Shown: in pieces, positions 24,001 through 35,435 of the stretch
Layout of the letters: every line of letters begins with the position of its first letter
Numbering within the stretch: the stretch's first letter is position 1
NCBI GenBank assembly: GCA_038380795.1
Contig: CM076259.1
Location: forward strand, 29,618,977-29,682,976
Length of the DNA stretch: 64,000 nucleotides
DNA from: Pyrocephalus nanus
Taxonomy: Eukaryota; Chordata; Aves; Passeriformes; Tyrannidae
Direction of reading: 5' to 3'
Translations under genes and position numbers: made by a program
The notes under the pieces: model-generated
Databases searched by the model: none
Told to the model about the DNA's origin: nothing
What the model saw: the letters and a program-made list of their open reading frames with translations, nothing else

Positions 24001-26310
24001 AGAAGGCCAATATGCTGATGTTAACCAAGCTCATCTCTTGCCTTCTTATGCAGCTGGAGAAGATACCCCTAGTGAAAAAGACAGAGATAAAACCAGACCA
24101 AGTCACAATCTACTTGGAAGAGGTAAGAGGAAGAACACAGGGAACTGCCCATTCAAGAAGTAGCAATTGAAGTACTTTGCATTGGGACTTTCACAGATCA
24201 GAAATAAAAATTTCTAGCCTGGTCAAGTGGGCTAAAATTTTGACCAGGAGGAAAAGGGTGGAAGAAACTTGAAAGACAGAGAAAGAAAGCTCTGATGCAG
24301 AAGGAGTAAAGCTGGTATATAGGTGACTTTGAGATGACCAGTGCTTTTCTGCTTACTTCTTTCCAGCTGGGTGAGACTTCTCTGAAGCTTAACATCTCAG
24401 TGGAACAAGATGTTGAAGTGCAGAATCTGAAAGCAGCAACAGTGCATATCTATGACTACTATAAGCCAGGTGAGATTTCACTGACACTAGCAAAGAGTAA
24501 CTATTATACCCCCCACTCAGACATAACTCTGTCTGTGACCCTTATTCCCTTAACTCCCTTATTCCAGTGCACTTCCTCCTGCAACTTCAAGCTTGGGTTT
24601 CCTCTGTGCAAGACGTTAACATTCAAGTAGCACAACCGCTTGTTTAGAAAAGTTCTTGAGATGAGACTGCCTGGCACTATGATTATGTTGTAGGGTGTTA
24701 TGTGTTCAAAATGACACACTGTGTACTTCCTCTAGCTTCAAGCGACATCTCTGTGGAAAGAAGACTTCTCTGTCAACTTGACATGGCTTTTCCAGCTCTT
24801 TAGCTCTCTTAAGAATGCTTAGGCATTTATTTCAAATCCATATTATGTAGTGCCACCCCGATCCATTAGAAGCCAGAATTTAGTTGTATGCTTTTCATAT
24901 ATAGTGTAACAATCCTACCATCCATTAGGTTCTTCCATGTCTCAGAGGGTAATAGGAAAATAATTTGTTACCTTTAAAGCTCTAAATGAACTATCAGCAC
25001 ACAGAAGAGAGATCTTTTTGTCATTTTGAGTTTCTTTTCTGTGCTAGGTATGAGACAAAACAGCAGATGGAACATTAAGAATTATTTTTTAAAAAGAACT
25101 TGAGAACAAAATGGAAAAACTGCCACTGATGATTTAGAAAGCAGCACCACAGGCCTACGTGTTTTATACTAAATTCCATTCTTTTTCCCCCTCCCACACC
25201 ATGGCAAGAAGAGGAGGACACTTCTCAATCCAGCCATTACAGAGCTAAATACTGTCACCTAATATGGTCTCTCTTTGCTATTTCATCTTGTGCAAGAATT
25301 TTTGTGCTTAGTACATAAAATTTAAAAAGTGTTACCTGACATGAAAATACTAATTGTCAGTAAATAGGCAAGGCTATCAGGACACACAACTGAAAGTTTC
25401 TCTATTTACAAAAAATGTCCTTGCATTACAAGGTACCACAATGCATAAGATGATCTTTTACAGTTGTATGGGACACATTTTGAGGAGACAGACCATTGGT
25501 CTGACCCACTGTAGACACATTTTTGTTCCTGCATTTACAGTCTGAAGAGTGAAACATTAAGATGGTGGGATGATTGTGTTACAGAGAAAGAAGCTTGGCA
25601 TTACCCTACCATGCAGTTCTGCAGCTCATCACCCTTTGTCTTTTGTTTCTACAGATGAACGCACAGCAAGAGAATATGTTTTCCTTTGCAGTTCAGGTTA
25701 GTGTTAACAGGGTTCCAAGGTGGGAACAGCTGGAACAGAGCAGAGGACTGGTGGTAAGCAAACAAAGCATCCCACCTCTGCTCTGTGATTTAGGGCCTTC
25801 TTGAACTAGAAGTTGAATTGGGATGTACTTACTAGTTGTGGGCACAGTTTCTAGCCCAGGTATTAATCTCAGTGTAGACTAAAGTTAAGCATACCATGGA
25901 AGTTAAAAGGATCTATTTTTATTTTTATTATACACTCCTCACATGTGTAGTCCTCACAGCATCCTAAGTCAATGCAACTGGAAATGCCTATGTCAATGAT
26001 AAAAAAGATGTTGAAACTCATTCTGTAAGATCTTATAGTCCTTAGATAGCTTCCTCAAAATTCATCGGGCATTTTGCCTTTTCTTTCCTCTTTCTTTTCA
26101 CAGATGTCTCGAAGAAGGTTTCTCAGTAGTATGCCCTGGCTCTGCAACCTGAGTTTTCTGCTTCTATAAGGAAAACTTCATTGCTCTTCCCTGCTGTATT
26201 GGAAACACTCTATTTCCTTTCATCTATGCCCTAAATTTCTATGTGATACCTGGCTTGACACACAGTAGTTTTGGGGCTCAAGTGAAATAAAGTATGTGCA
26301 ACCTGGAAAA
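1..26310 (+). CDS. A2ML1: Alpha-2-macroglobulin family protease inhibitor (A2ML1/ovostatin-like), 5'-truncated by the window
   Basis: Secreted pan-protease trap. A protease cuts the bait region, the molecule collapses around it, and a thioester can bind the target covalently. I assembled 34 coding exons: 338-482, 1140-1192, 1515-1535, 2014-2173, 2776-2860, 2976-3090, 4147-4255, 4787-4896, 6287-6451, 6749-6982, 7873-7936, 8354-8499, 9074-9220, 10412-10585, 11615-11720, 12272-12383, 12478-12703, 12910-13036, 13175-13296, 13478-13529, 13849-13932, 14527-14703, 15963-16044, 16142-16298, 17680-17754, 18474-18627, 20399-20580, 20998-21213, 22447-22568, 23301-23391, 24054-24122, 24367-24469, 25655-25696, 26104-26129 (TAG). 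They total 4053 bp, or 1350 residues plus stop, with all phases closing. Family landmarks include [37 protein letters not shown] and [14 protein letters not shown]. The count fits a 36-exon A2M gene lacking its first two exons; bases 1-7 look like the splice donor of the preceding exon. Position next to PHC1 and C-terminal sequence favour A2ML1, but birds have several paralogues including ovostatin, so the symbol is provisional. Family assignment is near certain. Confidence 0.9.
1515..1535 (+). CDS. A2ML1: 21-bp micro-exon of the A2M-family gene
   Basis: Seven codons (YPQIWLQ) lie between a TTTACAG acceptor and a GTAAGA donor and keep the frame between the exons at 1140-1192 and 2014-2173. 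It corresponds to the 'LVYIQ' position in human A2M, where I recall an exon of the same size. Automatic gene finders often miss exons this short. Confidence 0.85.
5504..6097 (+). mobile_element. Solo LTR of an avian endogenous retrovirus (ERVK-like)
   Basis: This 594-bp segment begins TGTGCTGGTTCTGGCTGG and ends GGTTAAACCTTGACA, so it has TG...CA termini. From end to end it resembles the LTR widespread in Neoaves, which I know in its more usual antisense form. It contains a TATA box (TATATAAA, 5777-5784) and a degenerate poly(A) signal (ATTAAG, about 5963). I see no internal retroviral genes, so it is a solo LTR left by recombination. It lies in sense orientation in the intron between the A2M-family exons at 4787-4896 and 6287-6451. 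A target-site duplication is not clear: the flanks share only ATTT. Confidence 0.8.
11615..12383 (+). CDS. A2ML1: Bait-region exons of the A2M-family inhibitor
   Basis: Two exons, 11615-11720 and 12272-12383, lie between the NTRIKKP motif and the conserved [10 protein letters not shown] motif. In this family that interval is the bait, the exposed stretch cleaved by target proteases, and it varies strongly between paralogues. Here it has a Lys/Pro-rich end ([14 protein letters not shown]) suited to trypsin-like enzymes, and few aromatic residues. The second exon ends at an unusual donor, GG|GTTGGT, required by the reading frame. Confidence 0.75.
14527..14703 (+). CDS. A2ML1: Thioester exon (GCGEQ) of the A2M-family inhibitor
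   Basis: The exon encodes [16 protein letters not shown]. The Cys and Gln of GCGEQ form the internal beta-cysteinyl-gamma-glutamyl thioester in A2M, C3 and C4. Both residues are intact, so this copy can in principle form the thioester. As I recall, chicken ovostatin was reported to lack a reactive thioester, which would argue for an A2ML1-type inhibitor, but reactivity also depends on residues outside this motif. Confidence 0.85.
22447..26129 (+). CDS. A2ML1: C-terminal receptor-binding domain exons of the A2M-family inhibitor
   Basis: Six exons, 22447-22568, 23301-23391, 24054-24122, 24367-24469, 25655-25696 and 26104-26129, encode the C-terminal beta-sandwich that binds LRP1 after activation in A2M. 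Landmarks are [26 protein letters not shown] and VHIYDYYKP. The protein ends [14 protein letters not shown] followed by a short tail, GDVSKKVSQ, and a TAG stop. The 'PLVKK' and 'IYLEEL' stretches look more like human A2ML1 than human A2M. Confidence 0.85.
26286..26291 (+). terminator. Poly(A) signal AATAAA of the A2M-family gene
   Basis: A canonical AATAAA lies 157 bp after the TAG stop at 26127-26129, giving a short 3' UTR with cleavage expected around 26305-26315. Confidence 0.75.
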
Positions 26311-26319
26311 AAGGCAGTG

Positions 26320-29300
26320 ACTTGACAGTTGATGAAGATTTCAATGCTTGAAAAAGAGAAACATCATGGTTACATACTTTGCTTTTCGTCGCCTTAGTGG
26401 TTTAACTCTCTCTCTTCCCCAAGTCCTATCTCTGAGCTAGCTTTTCAATTTAGTTACCACGATAGTCCACAACCAAAAGAAAAAACAAAACAAAAACTCC
26501 AACCTTTTTAACCCTGATCTGTGTTACTACATGGCCCTGTGAATATCTTTGTATAGTAACTGAGAATTAGGAACAAGCAAGGGAAGGCTAAGGAAGAAAT
26601 ACTTTACCAATTCATTCAGACAGAAAAGGACTGTGCAACAATGCCTCAGCAAGGAAGGCCATGAGACCAAAATAACACCTACTCCAAATTCACTATATGT
26701 TTAGACTCTGACAACACCCAGTCCCATCATGTCAAGACATTCACCCAAATGACTAATCCTTACCTGTGGCACTACTTAAAGACAACTATCTGGGGAATTT
26801 CAGGATGCAACACATACAATAGGAGAATAGGGTATGCAGATGGCTCATCAGGATATGCACTGACATTAGCAAGGTAGCACATAAAAGATGGGCTGCTAGA
26901 TAAGAAAAAATTGGAGCTAGTTTCACAGAGCTGATTACCAAAAAAGAAGTTACCAGGACAGTTGTGCCATAAATATGAAGTAAAGCTATGAAGTCAAGGT
27001 AAGTAAGAAAACTAAGCGTGTGAAATAAGACTACAAACAGATTATTTCCAGTCTGTGGTTTCAAATCAGATTGAGGTTGTTCAGCTGCAGCTGAGAGGGT
27101 CTCTGAAAGCTGACAAAGCAGAGAGTTGAAAAAGAGCTTCTGTTTAGCAAGCTTCCTTAAGATAGGAGTGTACAGTAAAAGTCGGTGAGGTCTCTGCCTC
27201 TTGGAGCAAACATTAGGGAGCTAATCTGTTCTGAGTGGGCAATCTGATGCTTGCTCAGTTCTTCTGACTGTTGAAAGGTTCTCCCTGTCCTTAGTGACAT
27301 CCACAGGATATATCTTCCAGTGCAAGAAAGGAACCTTTGCTATGTTTAAGCAAAAGTGGGGCAAATGGCCAGGAAACTTCCTCCCATCACCTCACCATAG
27401 CTACTATGTGGGTCTTGGTTGCTCAGATGGTTTGGAGGCAACTTGGAAGTTTCCTGCAAAGTTTGCAGCTTTAGCTTCTGAAAAAACAAGGTCTAGAAGA
27501 GCATAGGATGGGAGGCAGCTAACAGGGAACCTGGTAACTAGCATCTCAGACAGCAGAGGAATTTTCTGCAAAGAGAAGCTCTTAAAAGTAGGGGGAAGTG
27601 GGCACCTTAAAAAGAGGAGGACTGTAAGCACACAAGATGGTCCCAAAGGGATTCTGACTTTTTTAGGGCACTATTATAAAAACTGAATGGCATACTTTAA
27701 ATCCTTGCATGAATAAGGTAGTTTGTAGAATGAACAGTTCACCATAAGAGAGTTTTCCTTTTGAGGTACCTGACAGTGGTGGTCTCACTTCCAGACTGAA
27801 GGGAGTAAATGAGTGTGAAAAAGGGAAAGAGGACAAGTGCACTTACACAGGCTAGATATTAATTTATATGCCTGTACTATATGAATCAGTACGGCACAGT
27901 ATGGAGGCTCATCCTTATGCTAAGTGCTGTGCATTCACCTGTGTAGAAGGTTCATTTGCTACCACTGTCTTCCTGATAAACTGGAAAAAACCCCGTGAAC
28001 TCATAAAGTGCACTTTTCCTCCAGGACCACTGAGTGTCACCATCGTTCCGTGGCTTGCGCTGCAAGATGCCATTTCTCCAGACAAAACAATTCCTTTTCT
28101 AAAATGAATAGGAACGAAAAAAAAAAAAAAAAAAAGGTAATTGGAATGAAAAACGGGCTTCTTCCTGCAAAGCCCACGACGGGAAAGATCTGCATCTAAA
28201 ACGTGAGTTATCTATGAAATGCCTCATTTTTATGCAAAGAATCTGACGGGTTTCCAGCCAGACCCTCTAAGCCAGTCTCACAATTTGCAGCATGAGCCTC
28301 AGTGACAACAATGATGGGATAGAATAGATGCTTTATCAGGAGACACTAACAAGTCTGGGATCCCATCATTTGGTGAGCAAAATGAGCGCAATTTGTAGAG
28401 AAGAAGTATCAATATTTACAAAAATAAGGAAGGTGGTGGATAAAGCAAACAGTAAACAGCTCTTCAGCAAAGCTCTCCATGGCAGACTGGGGGCATGTAA
28501 TGAAACTAGTTGGTAATCAATTTAAAAGAAATAAAAAAGGTACTTTACACTCCAAGAACTTACTTCTACAAGAGTTATGGAAGCCAAAGGTATCATCAGG
28601 TTCAAAAACCTCACAGACAGCCTAACAGAAAAACCACTCTATACCAAATAAAACAGGTTTTGATGTACCTTCTATCATCCCTACTACCATGCTTGAATAT
28701 GGGAGTAGAACAAGGGGAATGGATTGTACATATTGGCCAGGTACACCTGCTTTCCCTAAAAAGTACTAAGGGCAGCTGAATTTGGTGGACTGAAAGATCC
28801 AGTGGCTTCCTTTTTTCCTGGGTCAATGGAGATGAGTGAGAGCTTACTTGTTTCACATCCCAGCAGTAGCAAAGTGGTGTGCAAATTCACAGCAGAGATG
28901 CACACACAGGTTAATGCTGGCAGGAGAGTGTACTTCAAAGACATCCATACAAGCACCGTGTCAGCAGCCTAATCCTGTTCCTAAGAACCAGAGCTCAGAG
29001 AAATGTGCCTTCATAGGTCTCAGGTTTCTGGCCCTACAAACCTTTCATCCTACTTACTGACTAGACAGACCACTTGCACACAACAGAGAACACGATTGAA
29101 CAGGAAATGATTTAAATAATTTATTACAAATATAGTACAGGCTGTGGTGATTAGATGCAAAATTTGGGCAAACATACTGATTGCATTTGACTGGCTTTGT
29201 TTATCCCTATCTTCTCTCAGTTTGATCCACCTTAACTCCTCTATTGCTCTGCCTGTGATTTTTACCCCCAGCTTAACAGTGTAGATTTGTAAATCCTCAA

Positions 29301-30110
29301 ATTCTCTTTATCGATTCCAACAACCCCCTCAACCTCCAAGCACCCCCCAGTAAGTCCTAAAACTGCTTTATTGCGTATTTCCTCCTAGTCCTATTGCAGT
29401 AACTCCCCTTCATTTGCATACATTCCAGAGAGTTTCCTCCCTTGAATCCACTTCAGTGGGTTTTGCAACAGGGACAAATGGCTTAGTCGTTCATCCAGTT
29501 GTTGTGGGTTTTAGGAGTGGTTGATTCACGGGGATTACTGTTTGCTGAGTTCCCTGCCTTGTCATTGTTTCTTTGTTCACTATCTGACCTTTTGTTTTGA
29601 ATAACCTTAATTATCTCCCTAAAAATCAGCCAGACAGTTTTCCATCTGAATTAAAAAAGAACTCTTTAGCATTCAGAGCAAGTATGTTTGGTAACAGCCC
29701 AAATGCCCTCCTGCACAGTGTGTTTTGCTGCTTTTCAGGCAGCAGCAAATGTTATTTTGTGATGTTAAGTCAATGGAAATAGACTCCAATTGATAATGGA
29801 AGTTATCTCCTGCGAATTGATAGACTGGCACCATCATTACAGAGCCAGGTGGAATGTTCTTGCAACATGAAGCTCAAACATGTCATTTGCAGGAGCATTT
29901 ATGCTGCTCCTAGCCTCTGTGATGCTTGAGCTTCTGCATCTTGTACATGTAGATGGAGCATGAATAATTTCTGCTTTTCTTTTGCTTCATCCCACCCATC
30001 CTTGGTTCATGTGCTCTCATCCTTAAAGGAAATTCACCAGCTCTCCTCTATATGAGCCACTGGTCTGACCCGATGGGCATTTGTCATTTTCTTTGAAACA
30101 AATATATTGA
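26320..30110. other. Intergenic region with no recognised gene
   Basis: About 3.8 kb of AT-rich DNA between the A2M-family gene and the repeats before PHC1. I found no exon chain, RNA gene or named repeat. All open frames here are under 100 codons and look random. A run of 19 A residues at 28117-28135 is the only simple-sequence feature of note; it could be an old retroposed tail, but the flanking sequence is not recognisable. Confidence 0.5.
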
Positions 30111-30400
30111 TCATAGAATGGTTTGGGTTGGAAGGGACATCAAAGATCGTCTAGTTCCAACCCTCTTGCTATGGGCAGGAACACTTTCCACTGGATCAGG
30201 TTGCTCAAAACCCGATCCAACCTAGCCTTGAACACTTCCAGAGATGGGCAGCCACAACTACTCTGGGCAATCTGTCCCATTCTTCACCACCCTCACAGTA
30301 AAGACTTTCTTTCTAATATCTAAGCCAAATCTTCTCTCTTTCAGTTTGAAACTATTGCCCCTTCTTCTGTCACTACATGTTCTTGTAAATAGTTCCTCTC
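30111..30400 (-). mobile_element. CR1 LINE 3' fragment (antisense)
   Basis: The segment begins TCATAGAATGGTTTGGGTTGG and continues with the 'AAGGGACATCAAAGATC', 'GTTCCAACC' and 'TTGAACACTTCCAGAGATGG' blocks typical of the reverse complement of avian CR1 3' ends. It is a 5'-truncated, non-coding copy. The right boundary is approximate. Confidence 0.9.
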
Positions 30401-30650
30401 TACTTGTCATCTAATGATGACAACATTATTGTTAAAAATTAATAAGTTTGCCATAATCAACCACTCTTACCCTAAGCCAGGCAACTGACAGGCAGCACTA
30501 TGGTTTCTTTACTGTGTTCATGCAGGTAGGTCTCCACCTCACACGTGCAGAAAACCTCCCAGGCACCATCATTACCTCTGTGTTCTGTTTGTTCAGCAAA
30601 GCTTGTTCCAGGTACCAACACAAACAGTGTATAACCTACATTCTTCTCCA

Positions 30651-30913
30651 GGGCAGAGAGTGACAGGACAAGAGGACATAGACTCAAGCTGCATCAGGGG
30701 AGGTTTAGGGTGGGGATTGAGAGGAATTTCTTCAGGGTGATCGGATATTGGAATGAACTGCCCAGGGAGGTGGTGAAGTCACTAGCGCTGGAGGTGTTTA
30801 AGGGAAGAGTGGACATGGCACTTAGTGCGTGGTCTAGTTCACATGGTGGTGTTTGGTCATAGGTTGGACTCGATGATCTCAGAGGTATTTTCCAACCGAA
30901 CTGATTCTGTGAT
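30651..30913 (+). mobile_element. CR1 LINE 3' fragment (sense)
   Basis: CR1-like sequence in the opposite orientation to its neighbour: 'GACAGGACAAGAGG', 'GAATGAACTGCCCAGGGAGG', 'GGTTGGACTCGATGATCTC', ending TTCCAACCGAACTGATTCTGTGAT. It ends about 60 bp before the PHC1 CpG island begins. The left boundary is approximate. Confidence 0.85.
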
Positions 30914-30969
30914 ACACAAAGCTACTAATGTTTACAAGCTTAACCAGTCTCCAGAAGGACCGAAGGTAA

Positions 30970-32060
30970 AGCGTGCCCCAGCGAAGGGGACACCTGCTCA
31001 GGCCGGCGAAGAGCCCTCTGTGCCTGCCGAACCACCGGGCTGTGATGCTTATCAACACCTCGATGCCCGGGTCCGCTTCCCCTGCCGGTCCAGCACGGAA
31101 CCGCGACTACGGCGCCAGGCGGCCGATCCGTCCATTCCCGCCGCTCCCGGTCCCGCGTCCCGCCAGGATCCCGCTCCCGTCGCCAGGGCAACGGGCAAGC
31201 GGCGCCCAGGGAAGCGCACCACGTGCCCGGAAGCGCCTCGAGGGAGGAAGTGACGGAGCGCCGGGGGAGCCCCGGAGGCCGATATTTAAAAAAAAAAAAA
31301 AAAAAAAGAAAAAGAAAAAAAGGATAATAAAAGAGATGTAAAAAAAAGAAAAGGGATAAGGGGGAGAGGGGAGGGGGGGGCTGAGCGAGCGCACGTCCCG
31401 CCCTCCGGGGACGGCCCGCCAGAGCGCGGCCCCGCCGGGAGCCGCAGGCAGGTCCCGCCCCCGGCACCGCCCGCCCCGGCCCGGGGCCCCCGCCCCGCCC
31501 CGCCCCGCCCGCTCGGCGGGCCCGGCCCGGCTGCCCGCGCGCGGGGGGCGTGTCGGGCGGCGGCGGCGGCGGCGCGGGGGCTCCGGGGCTCCGGCGGCGC
31601 GGGCAGCGCGGGCGGGCGGGGGCGGCGGAGCGGAGCGGGGCAGCGCCGCGGCGGCCGCAGGTGAGACGGGGCTCGGGGCGCGGGCGGCCGCGGCCGGGAG
31701 AGTTCCCCGGGGCCGGCGCGGGATGGAACTTGACAGCGGCGGCGGTGCAGCCATTGTCTGCCCAGCCCGGCCCCGGGCAGCTCCCCAGCGCAGCCCCGCT
31801 CTGCCCCCGGGCAGCCGCCGCCCGGCTCCGGGCATCCTGCGGTGCATCCCGCCTGCCGGCGCGGCGGGGCTGCGGGCACGGCACGGGCGGTGGGCAGGGC
31901 GCCCGCACACCGTGCCGGGTGAACTTTGCCGCCGGAGTTGCCGGCGGCCTGGGTGCCGCCTGCCCCCTGCCAGCCTCCCCTGCCGCCCCCCGCGGCCGGG
32001 GAAGGCGGGCTGGGCTCGGCGGGGTGGGGACTGGCTGGTGCAGGGTCCGGGAGTGCTCCA
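30970..32060 (+). promoter_or_regulatory. PHC1: CpG island / promoter region of PHC1
   Basis: An abrupt switch to very GC- and CpG-rich sequence with many GC boxes (for example repeated CCCCGCCCCGCCCCGCCC near 31492-31510). Factor-like motifs in the left part are an RFX X-box-like GTCGCCAGGGCAAC (31179-31192), an E-box CACGTG (about 31220) and ETS-like CGGAAG and GAGGAAGTGACG. A run of 20 A residues (31288-31307), preceded by GATATTTAAA, interrupts the island about 250 bp before the presumed first exon. The transcription start is inferred, not seen. Confidence 0.7.
31540..31660 (+). other. PHC1: Presumed non-coding first exon of PHC1
   Basis: The GC-rich sequence ends in CGGCCGCAG|GTGAGACGG, a strong splice donor at 31660/31661. 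The next recognisable PHC1 exon starts at 35436 and carries untranslated sequence before the ATG, so a 5' UTR exon is needed upstream. The left end is a guess. The 3.8-kb intron that follows (31661-35435) shows no gene or repeat I recognise. Confidence 0.55.
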
Positions 32061-35000
32061 GCGTCACACCTACTGCTGCTTCCAGAGCATCCCAGAGCAG
32101 AGTTAGCGTGTCCCGGCAGCTCCGCACCTCTGCTTAGGTAGCTTGGAAGCTGTTGTGGAAACGCACAGTAGCAGAGGAGAGTTCGCTGTAGTAGTCCTGG
32201 TTATCAGTTTTTCTCCCCTCGACCTGTGGGGCAAACCTGTGCAAATCTCACTTGTTCGCTTAGTTTCTCAAGGATGACGTGACAAGACCAGTTGGAAGGT
32301 TAGGAAATATTCTGCAGACAGCAGTCGTGTGCCAGGGGGGAATGGATGGGGTGAGCAAGTAAAACTTTCCTAACTTCTACCAAGTTCGATGACTAGAGTA
32401 GATTGGCCTGACTCTGCTCTTATGCTTGAGAAAGGTCAGGAACTTGAAGATGGGCCACCTGTGGTGTTCTTGGTGTGTGCTCAGATCAGCAGTGTGGGTT
32501 ACGCTCTGGGCTGGCCCATGTTCTCATGCTTGTACTGCTGCCTGAGCCAGTTTTCTCCCTTCCTTTCTGCTGTGCAGTCATTCCTGCCATGGAGCTAATA
32601 GGCCTTTGTATCCTTCAGGGGCTGCCTTTTAGGGGTGCAGTTTTAGCTGTTGTTCAAAGGTTAATTTCAAGTAATGGCCACGTTGTTAGTCTGGAGGTTT
32701 TTTTGTTTGTTTGGAAAACCCATGGTTTAATCATTTTTAGTGGGTTATCCATCTCATGGAGCAGCTAGATGAGTCAAGTGATGCGATAGCCTAGTGATCA
32801 CTAAACATTTGTAAGAAGAAGGTGCCAGAAGATGCACTTGGAGGAGGGGAGAGGGTGTAATTCTGCTATTTTGTGTGAGAATAGCCTGTGTTTGGATTGG
32901 ATTACACTAACATGGAGCTGCAGCCTTAGATGAACTTGCTTGGGGAAATACTGTGCCTTTTCACTTTTGTATTTGGAAAGAGTTTTGCTGGATAACCCTG
33001 CTTGCTGTGAGTAACTTAAAATTCTTACTTAAAATTGCCCTTCTGCAAAGGGAGAGTGCTTTTCTGTCCATGTCTCCAGAAGGCCTTCTGCCTGCACAGA
33101 ATTTCAGCAAATTATTCAATGCCTCTCATGCCAGAGGTGTTTCAATAAGATTCTCTTTGTTCTAGGACCTGATTTTAATAAGATCTAGATCAATATGGAA
33201 TTCTCAAAAATGCTGGAAATCTTAGGAATCAGTGGTGCTGTTTATTGAGGAAACACAGATTGGTGGAACAGAGCACCAAGTCAGAAGCCAGGTTTCCCCT
33301 GTTGCAGCTGTTGAGGGTAAGGGTGAACATTAGTTACGTTCTTTCCTTTCACTGACACTTGTGGCATCATAAATAAGGTAATTCAGCTCACTGATCTGGC
33401 AGAAAATGATATTGAGGGTAGCTTTTCTGCAGAGTTAACAACTTGATCTAATGAGCACCAGAAGCGAGGTGAATGCTGGGAGGAATCTGAACAGGGAGGT
33501 TGAGGGTGAGCAAGGGACCATAAATTGTCTCCTAATGGCAGCTGAGCTAGTAGAGAACTTGGTGTAATGTGTGTAGCTTCACTTGCATTTTAACTCCTTT
33601 CAAAGTACCTCATTTACCCACCAGTTTCCTTCCTTCAAAAAGTCTGTATTTGTATTCTCTGCCTTCTCAGTTTGTTTATTTTCAGGCTTCATTTAATTTT
33701 TGTCGTGTTGACTCTGGGGAAGACCTTTAAGGTAGTTGCTTCTCCAGAGCTTCTGTATTCTGGATAGTTTTGTTGCCCAACTCTTTCTAGCTGAAGTAGA
33801 GTTGTGCCTGAAGACAGTAGTGACCAGTTAGGAGGAGGAGTGTCTTAGCTGAACAGAAGGTGACTTCAGGGCAGAATTACCTATGGCCACTGCTGAAGCA
33901 GTATGGGAAGCCAGTGTTGGATTAGCAGGGAGATGCCTGGGCAGGACTCCCTGCTAATCCTGTATGTGTAAGGACTCCCTGTATGTGGAAGACAGGACTG
34001 GAGCAGCAGCTCTCTGCTTGCCAATTAAAGATTTTCCAGATTTTGAGGAACAGGTTTGAAGCATCAATTCCTTGATTTAGCCACCCATCCTCTGCAGTGT
34101 TAATGCTGTTGCCCTACTTTAAAGTAATCTGCTGTCCTTAACTGCATATCAGAATTTAAAAAGGTGTCTGGTTGAGACTATTGTTGCACCCTCTTTTCTG
34201 CTGCACTGGTCTATTTGTTTATACACCAGGAAAACATTGTTTGGTGAAAGCTGTGAAGCTCAAAATCTCTGGATTTAAAAAAGGCTAGATAAAGGGGCTG
34301 TGCCAGTGCTCTGGGCTCCTGGAAGCTGCTTTAGAGGTCTCTCATATACACTACAGAGGAGCCACACAGTGTTTTGGAAATAAATAGGCTGTCAGTGATA
34401 ACAGGACTATCAGAAACTTTTTTAAAAATCTTACATGAAATAATAACCTTCTAAAAAGTCAGGTTTGTTTTTTTTTCCCCCCAGTGGAATTCTGTTGAAT
34501 AATCACTTTTGCTCCCTTTTCTGACTCTAACCCCTCCTGCCACTACTCCTGGTGTAGCTCATCTCTTGCTGTAGAAAACTCCCCGATCATCTCAATGCAA
34601 TGCGTTACTCTTCTGCTAAGCAATCTCTTCAGTCTCACTTCTCTTCCTCTTGGCTGATGAAAGCATTCTCCAGCCTTTCTCAGTCCTGCAGTTCACTGCA
34701 ACTTACCTTTCTGCTGCTGGAAGATCTCCCTGGTTCTGCATGACCTCTTCAGCAACTTTTGCCGTACAAGTGTTGCCAGTGAACATTTCATCCACTCGGC
34801 TTCTGACTCCATTCCTCCTGAAAGCAATTTGCCACCAGAGATACCAGCCTCTAGTCTATTATTCAAGTTAAGATCTGTCAGGAACAACAAGTAGCTAGAA
34901 AGTCCATATGATCAGAGGAAGGAAGAAAGGGCTGAGGGCTGGAGGCTAAATTAAGAGAAGGAGGGACACAGTTGGTATATCTGCAGTAGGGCAGTGGAGT

Positions 35001-35435
35001 TGAGGTACTGGAGGAAGAGAGTATCAGAAGTTGCCAAAGTGCAGCGGAGGACTGGAAGCACGGTGGAATTTGCCTCTGTTCACTAGCCCCTCTTAAAGGA
35101 AGGGTGGTCAGGTCTGTAAACAAATAAGTGTCTGAATGAGCTGAAGCTGCTCCTTCACTACCTTTTTAAGATTTCATGATGCTGTAGCTTCCAACTATAG
35201 CATGGCAATAAAAATACAGGAATGTGTGCATTATGCCTCTGACTGTGGTCTTAAAAGATTTAAACTGTGATATAATTTCTGGGTGATTTCAGAACCCCAG
35301 CATTCCTGGTCCTTGTGATGTAGCAAAGCTGCACATGGAGCCTGGTAATGAGATACTCCAGTAAAAAAGCTGTGTAATGTAGTGAAATACAGTTTGGTTT
35401 TTTCCGTAGCCTGACTTACTTTCCAACTCTCTCAG

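Noticed and set aside
30940..32127. Minus-strand open frame of 395 codons, with overlapping frames of 267 and 197 codons
   Set aside because: They lie in the PHC1 CpG island. The translations are Pro/Arg/Ala/Gly-rich and run through the oligo-A tract as Phe/Lys runs, with no domain. Long open frames are expected where stops are rare because of GC richness.
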